Positions 40,970 to 51,200 of a stretch of DNA of 64,000 nt are shown here, one piece after another. The DNA comes from [Pasteurella] mairii (GTDB lineage Bacteria > Pseudomonadota > Gammaproteobacteria > Enterobacterales > Pasteurellaceae), in NCBI GenBank assembly GCA_900454475.1, contig UGSS01000002.1:2437605-2501604 (forward strand), in the 5' to 3' direction. The translations under genes and the position numbers were made by a program. How positions within the stretch are numbered: position 1 is the first letter of the stretch; the number at the start of each line of letters is the position of its first letter. The notes below the pieces were generated by a model. It worked only from the letters and a program-made list of their open reading frames with translations. It did not search any database and had not been told where the DNA came from.

Positions 40970-41749
40970 ATGAAAATCTTAGAAAAAATGCGTTTAGATG
41001 GGAAAACTGCCTTTGTAACAGGCGGTGCAAGAGGGATTGGCAAAAGTGTCGCTATTGCTTTTGCCCAAGCAGGAGCAAATGTAATCATTGCAGATTTTGA
41101 TTTTAAGGAAGCTGAAAAAACAGCAACAGAAATCAGTAGTTCAGAAAAAGCAACAGTTATTGCAGTAAAAACAGATGTTACCGATCAAGTAAGCGTTAAT
41201 AATTTAATGGATATTATTAAAAACCGATTTAATCAATTAGATATCGCTTTTTGTAATGCTGGGATCTGCATGAATATACCCGCTGAAGATATGACATTAG
41301 CGCAATGGGCAAGGGTGATCAATGTCAACTTAACAGGTGTATTTCTGACTGCACAAGCTGCCGGTAAAATAATGATTGAACAAGGTCGTGGCGGTTCAAT
41401 TATTAACACAGCATCAATGTCTGCCCATATCGTCAATGTTCCCCAACCACAGTGCGCTTACAATGCCTCTAAAGCCGGAGTTATCCAATTAACCAAATCA
41501 TTAGCGATTGAATGGGCTAAACATAATATTCGTGTAAATAGTCTCAGTCCCGGTTATATAGGTACCGATTTGACATTAAACTCCAAATCATTACAGCCAT
41601 TAATTCAAGAATGGAATGCAATGGCACCAATGCATCGGTTAGGTTCCCCTGAGGAATTACAATCTATCTGTGTTTATTTAGCTGGGGATACCAGCAGCTT
41701 TACTAGCGGAGCCGATTTTATTATTGATGGTGCATTCTCTTGTTTCTAA
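40970..41749 (+). CDS. Short-chain dehydrogenase/reductase, sugar or polyol type
   Basis: 259 residues, classical SDR: TGGARGIGKS cofactor loop (residues 17-26), NAGICMN, catalytic Ser in NTASMSA and YNASK. The C-terminal GRP is replaced by SPGYIGTDLT. Probably NAD-dependent oxidation of a polyol or sugar; the substrate is not readable from sequence. First gene of a three-gene operon (54 bp before the kinase), after GAGGAG. Confidence 0.82.
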   Translation: MKILEKMRLDGKTAFVTGGARGIGKSVAIAFAQAGANVIIADFDFKEAEKTATEISSSEKATVIAVKTDVTDQVSVNNLMDIIKNRFNQLDIAFCNAGICMNIPAEDMTLAQWARVINVNLTGVFLTAQAAGKIMIEQGRGGSIINTASMSAHIVNVPQPQCAYNASKAGVIQLTKSLAIEWAKHNIRVNSLSPGYIGTDLTLNSKSLQPLIQEWNAMAPMHRLGSPEELQSICVYLAGDTSSFTSGADFIIDGAFSCF

Positions 41750-41803
41750 CGAAGTGCAAACTCTGGATATTCCATTTTAGAACTAAAAATATAGGAAAAT
41801 GAG

Positions 41804-43405
41804 ATGAAATTTACTAAAAAAAATGTCATTTTAAACGGTCAAGGTTATTTAGGCATTGAATTAGGCTCAACCCGTATTAAATCTGTTTTAATTGATAAAT
41901 TTGGTAACATTCTCGCGAAAGGAAGCTTTGAATGGCAAAATGATTTTGTTGGCGGTATTTGGACTTATCCTCTTGATAAAGTATGGCAAGGTATTGCTAG
42001 CAGCTATCGAGATTTATGTACTAACATAAAAAAAACATATTCTGTTTCGTTACAAAATTTAGCCGGTCTTGGTGTCAGCGCAATGATGCATGGCTATATT
42101 CCTTTTGATAAAGAAGGTAATCAAATTGCCGATTTTCGTACGTGGCGTAATAATACAACCGCGCAAGCTGCCGATCAATTAACAGAGGCATTTCAATATA
42201 ATATCCCATATCGTTGGAGTATCGCACACTTATACCAAGCGATTTTAAATGGCGAGGAGCATACCAAAGAAATTGCGTTTTTTACTACATTGGCAGGTTA
42301 TGTACACTGGCAGTTGAGTAGTAAAAAGGTGTTGGGTATTGGTGACGCTTCAGGAATGTTTCCAATTGATATTAAGATGAAAAATTACGATCAAGACTGC
42401 CTCAATATCTTTAATCAGTTGATTAAGCCTTACCATTTCAATTGGCAATTATCCGATATTTTACCGCAAATACTGACTGCTGGTAGCCATGCTGGTGTAT
42501 TAACTGAAAAAGGCGCTAAATTACTCGATCCGACAGGTTATTTGCAAGCTGGATGTATGATGAGTCCGCCGGAGGGAGACGCCGGTACAGGAATGATGGC
42601 GACCAATAGTATAACCGCCAGAACAGGTAATATTTCAGCTGGCACCTCAGCTTTTGCTATGGTTGTATTAGAAAAACCGTTATCTAAACTCTATCGTGAT
42701 TTAGATAGGGTTACTACACCGTCGGGTGATCCTGTTGCTATGGCTCATTCCCAAAACTGTAGCTCTGCTCTCAATGCTTGGATGCAATTATTTAACGAAG
42801 TGCTATGTGCATTTAAGCTAAATATACCGAATGATGAACTTTACAACACTTTATTTCAACAAGCGTTAAAGGCTGACCCTGATGGTGGAAATCTGCTTTC
42901 TTATGGTTTTTATTCTGGAGAACATGCTGTAGATCTTGTCACCGGTTGCCCATTATTTTTACACCCAATGAAAGCAAATTTTACGCTAGCAAACTTTATT
43001 TTGATACAGCTATACACCTCATTTGCTGCAATGAAACTTGGGATAGATACGTTGATAAAAACAGAAGGTGTTCAAATTGATAAAATTTTCGCACATGGCG
43101 GATTATTTAAAAGTAAAGAAATTGTACAAAAAGTATTGGCATCAGCACTTAATGTTCCCGTCTCGATCATAGAAACTGCCAGTGAAGGTGGGGCATGGGG
43201 TGCAGCTTTATTAGCGGTTTATACTGGAGAAAAAGCAGAAAAAACGAACCGCACTTTAAGCGAATTTCTTGAGCAATGTATTTTTTTGCAGACGAAAGAT
43301 AAGGTTGTTAAACCTCAAAAAGACTGGGTTTGTGGATATGAACATTTTATGCAGCGTTACAAAGAAGGATTACCCATTGAGCGCTTAGCAGCCACTTTAA
43401 CATAG
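41804..43405 (+). CDS. FGGY-family carbohydrate kinase
   Basis: 533 residues. N-terminal ATPase loop GIELGSTRIKSVLIDKFGNI, then SAMMHGYIPFD, RTWRN and GDASGMFPID. C-terminal half has SAGTSAFAMVV and GGLFKSKEIVQKVLASALNV. Phosphorylates a sugar or ketose, plausibly the product of the preceding dehydrogenase. The subgroup with SIAHLYQAILNGEEHTKEIA is not one whose substrate I can name. Confidence 0.82.
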   Translation: MKFTKKNVILNGQGYLGIELGSTRIKSVLIDKFGNILAKGSFEWQNDFVGGIWTYPLDKVWQGIASSYRDLCTNIKKTYSVSLQNLAGLGVSAMMHGYIPFDKEGNQIADFRTWRNNTTAQAADQLTEAFQYNIPYRWSIAHLYQAILNGEEHTKEIAFFTTLAGYVHWQLSSKKVLGIGDASGMFPIDIKMKNYDQDCLNIFNQLIKPYHFNWQLSDILPQILTAGSHAGVLTEKGAKLLDPTGYLQAGCMMSPPEGDAGTGMMATNSITARTGNISAGTSAFAMVVLEKPLSKLYRDLDRVTTPSGDPVAMAHSQNCSSALNAWMQLFNEVLCAFKLNIPNDELYNTLFQQALKADPDGGNLLSYGFYSGEHAVDLVTGCPLFLHPMKANFTLANFILIQLYTSFAAMKLGIDTLIKTEGVQIDKIFAHGGLFKSKEIVQKVLASALNVPVSIIETASEGGAWGAALLAVYTGEKAEKTNRTLSEFLEQCIFLQTKDKVVKPQKDWVCGYEHFMQRYKEGLPIERLAATLT

Positions 43406-43465
43406 TGCTCGGTTATTTAAAAAGACCTTTCTAAATAAATTATATTTCACTAAGCAGGGGGGCTT

Positions 43466-44821
43466 ATGCAAAAACAAAATATTTGGTTAAAACGGATCGG
43501 ATACGGTTTTGGTGATTTTGGTTGTAATCTTGTGTTTAGTACCATGGCATCATACCTCATGTTTTTTTATACCGATATTTTTGGTATTGAAGCGGCAGTT
43601 GTTGGAACAATGATGCTATCAACCCGCTTATTAGATGCCTTAACTGATGTTTTAATGGGATTGCTCGTCGATCGTACAAACACACGTTGGGGATCCGGAC
43701 GACCGTATTTTATAATTGGTGCAATTCCATTTGCTATTTTTACAACATTGACCTTTTATGTTCCCAATTTTGGTATAACAGGAAAAATTATATGGGCATA
43801 TGTGACTTATATTATGCTCTCTGTTGCATATACTATAGTAAATATACCGCTAAATACTATTGTGCCACGTCTTACCGCTGACGTAAATGAACGTAATATC
43901 TTAGTTGCTAGTCGTATGATTTGCGCTCTACTGGGAACAACAGTTGTCATGGGAATTACCCAGCCATTAGTCGATTTCTTTGGGCAAGGTGACTATAAAC
44001 AAGGTTATTTCATTACAATGATGGTTTATGGCATTTTAGCTATGTTCATCTTCTTTTTTACCTTTACTCAAACGGAAGAAATTGTTACTCCCACAATTAT
44101 TCGTACTAAAAAATCGTCTATTATAGACGATATGAAAGGGTTAACCGCACAAAGTTGGATTTTAGTACTAGTAAACTTTTTTTACTTTGGTTTATTCGTA
44201 GTACGAAATACATCAGTCATTTATTATTTCACTTATAATTTAGATAGTGCAAGCTGGATGACCTTTGTCGGTTTTTTCGGAATCTTATCAGGACTACCTA
44301 TTTTACTGTTATTACCTAAATTACAAAAAATATTCACTCAACGCACATTAATTATTGCCTGTTGTATTCTTTATCTTGTTGGCGACGTTATTGCTTATGT
44401 TGGTAAAAATTCATTAATATTGCAAATCGTCAGTCTCGCTATTACGGGGTTAGGCATGTATGGTATCTTCGGTGTAACCTTTGCAATCCAACCTGACGTC
44501 ATTGATTACTCGGAATTCGAAAAAAAACGGAGCATACCTGGCATGATTGCTTCAATGCAAGGTTTTTTCGTAAAATTCGGCATGGGTGTTGCTGGATTGG
44601 CAATTGGCTATATTTTAGAAGCTTATGGATATGTTGCAAATGAAGTACAAAGTGAAACTGCCCTAACAGGTATCGCAATTTGTTATATCGGACTGCCGGC
44701 ATTAATTTGTCTATGCATTATCGGATTAATGACATTCTATAAATTGGATGCACTGCGTAATGAAATGACAAGAGTATTGGAGCTTCGCAGAAAACAGCTC
44801 TCCTGTTCTCACTTAAATTAA
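43466..44821 (+). CDS. GPH-family sugar/cation symporter (MelB-like)
   Basis: 451 residues with about 12 membrane segments. RIGYGFGDFGCNLVFSTMAS and the DVLMGLLVDRTNTRWGSGRP loop are typical of glycoside-pentoside-hexuronide:cation symporters. Third gene of the operon, after AGCAGGGGGG. Presumably imports the substrate of the dehydrogenase and kinase. Confidence 0.85.
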   Translation: MQKQNIWLKRIGYGFGDFGCNLVFSTMASYLMFFYTDIFGIEAAVVGTMMLSTRLLDALTDVLMGLLVDRTNTRWGSGRPYFIIGAIPFAIFTTLTFYVPNFGITGKIIWAYVTYIMLSVAYTIVNIPLNTIVPRLTADVNERNILVASRMICALLGTTVVMGITQPLVDFFGQGDYKQGYFITMMVYGILAMFIFFFTFTQTEEIVTPTIIRTKKSSIIDDMKGLTAQSWILVLVNFFYFGLFVVRNTSVIYYFTYNLDSASWMTFVGFFGILSGLPILLLLPKLQKIFTQRTLIIACCILYLVGDVIAYVGKNSLILQIVSLAITGLGMYGIFGVTFAIQPDVIDYSEFEKKRSIPGMIASMQGFFVKFGMGVAGLAIGYILEAYGYVANEVQSETALTGIAICYIGLPALICLCIIGLMTFYKLDALRNEMTRVLELRRKQLSCSHLN

Positions 44822-45287
44822 GAAATGCTCTCCCTAGGGGCGTTACATAGCAGATTACGCTCATCAATATTATCTATGAATATGATGTTATCTGCCAATC
44901 AAGGTGTTATCTTTGGCATATAGCATCATGCAATAAAAGGAAAAATTAAAAATACGAGAATTTTTCTGTATCATTTTTTTACAAAATGTGAACAATTTCG
45001 CAAAACGCTAAAAATCCAGTTGCTCAATTCTTATCATTTAAATAGACTTACCTTCAGTGATAAGATGTTTAAGACATGCTCTCTGATGTCGAGTTCACTT
45101 AATGTTGTAATTAAATTTATGAAAAAATAAATTATCGTTTTTATCCCGATATCTACCGATTTTGAGTCCATTATCTTTAGATTCGGTCGCAGTTGGGCAT
45201 TCTCTAAATTTACGAATATTCGTTTAGCGCAATTCAATACCCGGCAACAACTTTAATAGATGGCGGGCTTATCTAAGGGCACTTTAT
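44822..45287. other. Intergenic region before the haemagglutinin locus
   Basis: 466 bp, A+T rich, no gene and no tRNA. It must contain the promoter of the large exoprotein gene, but no element stands out by eye. No TpsB transporter gene is present here. Confidence 0.5.
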
Positions 45288-48200
45288 ATGAACAAAAACG
45301 GTTATCGCGTGATTTTCAGTAAAACCTTACAACGTTGGGTCGTGGTTTCGGAGTTCAGTCAAGGGGAAAGTAAAGCGACAACCGCGTTCAAGCCTTTTTT
45401 TACCCCAAGTTTATCGCATGTGGCGATAAAACCGCTGGTGTTTAGCCTTTATTGTGCCTTAGGTTTTGTTGTCTTTTCTGATTTAGCACTGGCAAATCTC
45501 ATTATTCAAGCGGATACCTCTGCCCCAAAGACGCAACAAGCCATTATATTACAAACCGCTAACGGATTGCCGCAAGTGAATATTCAAACCCCAAACAGCA
45601 AGGGGCTTTCCCATAATAAATATGCGCAATTTGATGTAGATACCAAAGGGGTGATTTTAAATAACAGCCACACCTATGTGCAAACCCAACAAGGTGGTTG
45701 GGTGCAAGGCAATCCCTATTTAGCGCGTGGTGAAGCGAAAGTGATTTTAAATGAAGTCAACTCGTCTAACCCAAGCCAATTAAAAGGCTATGTGGAAGTG
45801 GCGGGTAAAAAAGCGGATGTGATTATTGCCAACCCTAGTGGCATTCATTGTGCGGGTTGTGGCGTCATTAACTCGGGGCGTACCACCTTCACCACAGGTA
45901 ACCCCCATATCAAAGACGGACAGGTAGATAGCTTTACCGTTGAAAAAGGCAAGGTGAGTGTTTCAGGTAAAGGCTTGGATAATAGCCGAGTGGATTATAC
46001 CGAAATTATTGCGCGCGAAACCGAAATGAATGCGGGTATTTGGTCGAATAAAAAACTCACCGTTGTCACAGGCGAAAATACGATTAAACGGACAGCAACG
46101 TCAGCCAGTCAAAACGATAACGACCATTTAAAAATTATTCACACTAAACCCACCGATAATGTCACACAGCCAACGGAAAAATACGCTGTGGATGTGAGCG
46201 AACTGGGCGGCATGTATGCGGGTAAAATTCATCTTATCGGCACTGAACAAGGTTTAGGCGTGCGCAATGCGGGGCATATTGGGGCAAGTGTTGACACTTT
46301 AACAATTGACAGCCAAGGGCGAATTGTGAATACCGGGACGCTCAATGCACAAAAAAGCGTCCAGCTTACTAGCACAAAAGGCATTGAAAATCGTGGCAAA
46401 ATCGAAAACCGACGTAGCAATATTCATTTATCCACGCAAGCCGATATTCAACAAGACGGTTCGATGGTTGCACGCGCTGGTAATATCAACCAACAAGCCA
46501 ACACCCAAATTTCGCAACAAGGCGAAACCGTTGCTAAAGGCAATATTACTTATTTGGCACCTAAAGTAACGGCTTCAACCTCATCATGGATTGTCGCGGG
46601 TGTTGATATTAAAGACAGCGCAGATGGCGAAGTGCGCTCCCTTGAGACTGCCTCAAGCCAAGGTCAACATATCGTCGTCACCACATCGGGCAAAACCACC
46701 TTACAAGGCAAAAATCTCGCTTCGGGCAAAATTCAAGTCAATGCCGCTGAAGCGCATTTAGATAATAGCCAAACTTCGGCTTATTCCATTCATATTGAGG
46801 CGAAGCAAGGCAACATTCTGGCAGATAATGCAATTTTAGTCGCAGAAAAAGAAATTGCATTTCGCACGCCAACGCAACTGCAGACTGAAAATAGTGTAGT
46901 GAAAGCGCAGAAAATCACCACAAAACAGACCGCACTTAACACGAAAAAGGCGGTTTGGGAGCAGACGGGTACGGATGAATTAAAACTGGATGTCCTTGAT
47001 ACGTTGCAAAACCAAGGTGGCACGTTCAAAACGCAAGGGGATTTACGCGTTAAGGCAAACGGTATTAATAACCAACAAGGTCGCTTGATTGCCAAGGGTA
47101 AGTTGACGATTAATGCCGCTAAAGGAAAAGTGGATTCCACACAAGGTGCTTTGGTTTCCAAACAAGATTTACGCGTAATGTCAGGTGAGTTAGTCAATGA
47201 TGCTGGGGTAATGCAATCCCAGCAAAATATCGCTATCAACACCCCAGGGCAGAATTTATCGAATAAGCAAACTTTAACGGAGGCGCAAGATAAAGGGATT
47301 GTAGCGTTAGGTGAGCTTACCCTTCAGTCTCAAGCGCTTTTGAATCAAAATGGACGAATTATCGCGAAAGGTAATGCTAATATCCACGCTGAACAGTTGA
47401 AAAATGAAACTGGCGAAATACGTGTTGGACAACAAGGCAAACTTGATGCGGTGCATCTTGATAATCAGGCAGGTACGATAGTTTCTGTTGGCGGTGATTT
47501 ATCTCTCACTACGCCAACAATCTTGAATAACCAACAAGGTTATATTTCAGCTAACAATACATTATCGTTGCAAACGCAAGGGGTAGAAAATCAGCAAGGG
47601 AATATTATTTCATCAAATAACCTTGTTATTGATAGCGCGGAACATCTGCTTAACAATTTAAAAGGAACGCTTTTTGCCACTCATCAAACAGAAATCCATG
47701 CGGGTGAGCTCAATAATCAATATGGCTTGATTCGTGCAGATAACACGCTTGTGATTAATACAAACCGGCATGCTTTAGATAACCGCAATACCCAAGCTAT
47801 ACAACAAGGCATTGTAGGGGGAGGTGAAGTGATGTTGAAAAATGTCACGACACTATTGAACCAGCAAGGTAGCTTGTATGGTGAAAATGCACTTGATATT
47901 ACGACACAAGTGGAGACAAATAACCAGCAAGGTACAATTCAATCTAATGGAAAACTTTCTCTTGTCACCCCTAAATTAGATAACCGCGCAGGTGATATTG
48001 CTTCCTATGTCGGTAACATTACCGCTCAGTATATTGATAACCGTGCGGTCTCTAATAGGGGCTCATTAATTTATGGTGAGAACCTTTCTCTTGTAACGCA
48101 ACAGCTTGATAACCAAGAGACAAAAGCAACAGGAGACATACCAACTCAAGGGATTCAAGGCGAAAGGCTTGCTATCCAAAGTGCGAGTTTAAGTAATCAA

Positions 48201-48299
48201 CATGGGGGATGTATAGTACAGATACAACATCGATTACCGCAAGCCAACAAGTTAACAACCAACAGGGTGAGTTATTGTCAGCCAATGCTATTTCTGTGA
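45288..48299 (+). CDS. Filamentous haemagglutinin/CdiA-like exoprotein, N-terminal part (frameshifted)
   Basis: 1003 residues. ESPR MNKNGYRVIFSKTLQRWVVV (1-20), signal core and cleavage after DLALA (about 69), then the TPS secretion domain (NLIIQADTSAPKTQQAIILQ; NPYL at about 146; IIANPSGIHCAGCGVINSGR), which should engage an outer-membrane TpsB. From about 320 on there are FHA beta-helix repeats (LDNQAGTIVSVGGDLSLTT). The frame is lost at a GGGGG run (48204-48208) and ends in 30 junk residues. One extra G would join it to the 1924-residue continuation. Confidence 0.88.
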   Translation: MNKNGYRVIFSKTLQRWVVVSEFSQGESKATTAFKPFFTPSLSHVAIKPLVFSLYCALGFVVFSDLALANLIIQADTSAPKTQQAIILQTANGLPQVNIQTPNSKGLSHNKYAQFDVDTKGVILNNSHTYVQTQQGGWVQGNPYLARGEAKVILNEVNSSNPSQLKGYVEVAGKKADVIIANPSGIHCAGCGVINSGRTTFTTGNPHIKDGQVDSFTVEKGKVSVSGKGLDNSRVDYTEIIARETEMNAGIWSNKKLTVVTGENTIKRTATSASQNDNDHLKIIHTKPTDNVTQPTEKYAVDVSELGGMYAGKIHLIGTEQGLGVRNAGHIGASVDTLTIDSQGRIVNTGTLNAQKSVQLTSTKGIENRGKIENRRSNIHLSTQADIQQDGSMVARAGNINQQANTQISQQGETVAKGNITYLAPKVTASTSSWIVAGVDIKDSADGEVRSLETASSQGQHIVVTTSGKTTLQGKNLASGKIQVNAAEAHLDNSQTSAYSIHIEAKQGNILADNAILVAEKEIAFRTPTQLQTENSVVKAQKITTKQTALNTKKAVWEQTGTDELKLDVLDTLQNQGGTFKTQGDLRVKANGINNQQGRLIAKGKLTINAAKGKVDSTQGALVSKQDLRVMSGELVNDAGVMQSQQNIAINTPGQNLSNKQTLTEAQDKGIVALGELTLQSQALLNQNGRIIAKGNANIHAEQLKNETGEIRVGQQGKLDAVHLDNQAGTIVSVGGDLSLTTPTILNNQQGYISANNTLSLQTQGVENQQGNIISSNNLVIDSAEHLLNNLKGTLFATHQTEIHAGELNNQYGLIRADNTLVINTNRHALDNRNTQAIQQGIVGGGEVMLKNVTTLLNQQGSLYGENALDITTQVETNNQQGTIQSNGKLSLVTPKLDNRAGDIASYVGNITAQYIDNRAVSNRGSLIYGENLSLVTQQLDNQETKATGDIPTQGIQGERLAIQSASLSNQHGGCIVQIQHRLPQANKLTTNRVSYCQPMLFL

Positions 48300-51200
48300 A
48301 AAATAATGGCAATTTAATGCTTAACAATGAAAATGGACTGATTCAAGCCCAAAATGCGATTCATTTGACGGTAAAAGCCTTAGAGAAAGAAGGCACGATA
48401 AAAACAAAGGGGGATTTGACTGTTGAGCTACAAGATGATTTCACATTAAACCACGCCTTTGCGGTAGGCAATAATCTTACCTTTAAAACACAAGCGGATT
48501 TTACCAATAATGTTGAACAAGTGGTGGGTAATCAAGCCACCTTTATGGCAAATCATTTGATTAATCATGCCAATGCAGCGATTTCATCAAATCAAACCTT
48601 GCTCAATGCAGGAACTATCACCAACTATGGATTATTAGACGGTCGAGAAAATATCATCAAAACCGGCACATTAGATAATCGAGGCACGGGGCGAATCTAT
48701 GGTGATCATGTAGCAATTCAAGCGGATAGTCTTAACAATCTCAATCAGGGTGAACAATCTGCCACAATTGCAGCACGTCACCGTGTAGATTTCGGTGTGG
48801 GGACATTAACTAATCGCGATCATAGTCTCCTATTCAGCACTGGCGATATGGCTATTGGCGGTCAATTAGACGAAAACCATCATGCGGTAGGTTATGCTAA
48901 CTTCGTGGATAATGGCAGTGCGACGATTGAAGCTTTGGGGAATGGCGATATTAAAACACAACGTTTGTTTAATCATGACCTTTATCTAAAGCTTGGAGAA
49001 TATCATAAGGATGAGCATATTATTGAATATGCGCCATTAACTAGTTCAAAACGTTATGCGCTACTCAATCAAGAGGGTGGCGAGGGAACTTTTGAACCCA
49101 AAAATAATAGTCGACGCGATTCAAATTCTTATTTTATTTTGAAGGACGGTACGAAAATAGCTTCTCGCTATTGGATGACTTGGGATTATAATCGCCATAC
49201 GGTAACAACAACGATAGCGCACCGTGACCCCGCCAAAATTTTAATTGGCGGTCATTTATCGCTTGCCGGTTCTGATTTAGAAAATAAGGCTTCAACCCTA
49301 TCAATAGGCAAAACGCTATTATTAGGGGATAGCATGTTTACGCGTAATGAGAATAATGAAAATGTAACAGCAGGTGATATCACCTTAAAAAATATTGATA
49401 TTCCAGGCACGATTGATATTACGGATACGGGAACCTGGTCAAGCTTTGGAAAAGAGCGTCGACGTTATGGTGTTAGAGGTAAAAAACGTTGGGCGGTTTA
49501 TAGTAATGGTTCAGGTAATCTACATGACATCCACCCGACACAACATTTCACCTTTGATAAGGTGTTGAATGAAATCGGGCATGACATTGTCGGCACGAAT
49601 ACCCAAATTGAGAAACAACCGGATACCAATAGGGTTACATTAAAAAGCGTTGTTACATCAGACTTACCGACGAAAGGGCAAAGCGCGCTGTCTATCCCAG
49701 CGGTAAGTGCGGTCATTTCTGGACACATTTCAGCAATTCAGCCTGAAAACTTAAGCCATCATACGTTGCCAATGATAAAAACCCTAGCAGATATTCGTTT
49801 ACCGCAAGCAAGCCTTTATCAAATTAACCCTGATGCGCCAAATGGTTATCTGGTCGAAACCGATCCCCAATTTACCAAGAAGAAAAATTGGTTAAGTTCA
49901 GATTATATGTTTAACGCGTTGCGCTATCACCACGACAACGTACATAAACGCTTGGGTGATGGTTTTTATGAGCAACGTTTGATTAACGAACAAATTCATC
50001 AACTGACAGGACGCCGTTATATTGAAGGCTACACCAATGAGTTAGAACAATATAAAGCGTTGATGAACAGCGGTATAAACTATGCCAAAGCCTTTAATTT
50101 AACGGTTGGTGTAGGGTTAACCGCAAAACAAATGGCTGAACTTACGACAGACATGGTGTGGTTCGTCAACAAAGAAATCACGCTACAAAATGGCAAAAAA
50201 GTGACCGCACTTGTGCCACAGGTTTACTTAGTGGCACGGGATACCGATGTGACCCCTCAAGGCGCGGTGATATCGGCGAACAACATTTTGGGTGATGTGG
50301 GCGAACTAAACAATAGTGGCGTTATCGCAGGACGAGATTTAACTCAAATTCGTAGCCACAACATAGAAAACCGCGGTGTGATTTTAGGGGATTCGGTGGA
50401 TTTATCGGCGAAACAACATCTGGTTAATTTGGGCGGACGTATTGAAGGGGTGAATACCTTGAACCTGTTTGCCGGCAAACACTTAGAGATTGCCAGCACG
50501 TTATCGTCAGCGGAAAGTGACAATGGCAAACTTGCACGCACGCAATTAGACCAGTTAAGCACAATTAAGGTCACCGGCAATGGCGGAGCATTGGCATTGC
50601 GCAGTGAAGGCAATATCGCCATCAAAGCGGCTCAACTTGAAAGTAAGGGCACAGTGGGGATAACCGCGGGCGACAGTCTTCAAATTACCACCTTAAACGT
50701 GCACAACAAAGAAAATTATGAGGGTGATGCCAATAACTACTACCACGTAGAGCAAACTTCCGAAGCAGGAAGTCATATTATGGCTCAAGATGGTGTGGCA
50801 TTGGTGGTACAACATGATGTCAAGTTGCGTCAAACCGATATCCGTAGTCAACAAGGCACAACACGGATTGGCTCAAAAGCGGGCAATGTGGTGATTACTG
50901 CAGGTCGTTCGGCGGAGCAATTAGCGACCTCAACGAAATCAACGGAAAAAGGTCTCTTGAGTAAAACCACCACGATTTCGCGTTATGAGCATAATATGAC
51001 GAATGCGAAGACCAGCAATATTGACGGTAACAAGGTTGCCATTATTGCGCAACAAGGCAATGTCACGGTAAGCGGTTCGAACGTAGTCGCAGACAAGGAT
51101 TTAAGCCTTTTCGCCAAAGAAAATGTGTCTATCTTGTCTGATAAAAACACCTACTACCAAAACGAAGAAATCACCAAACGCAAATCCGGGGTCATGGGCA

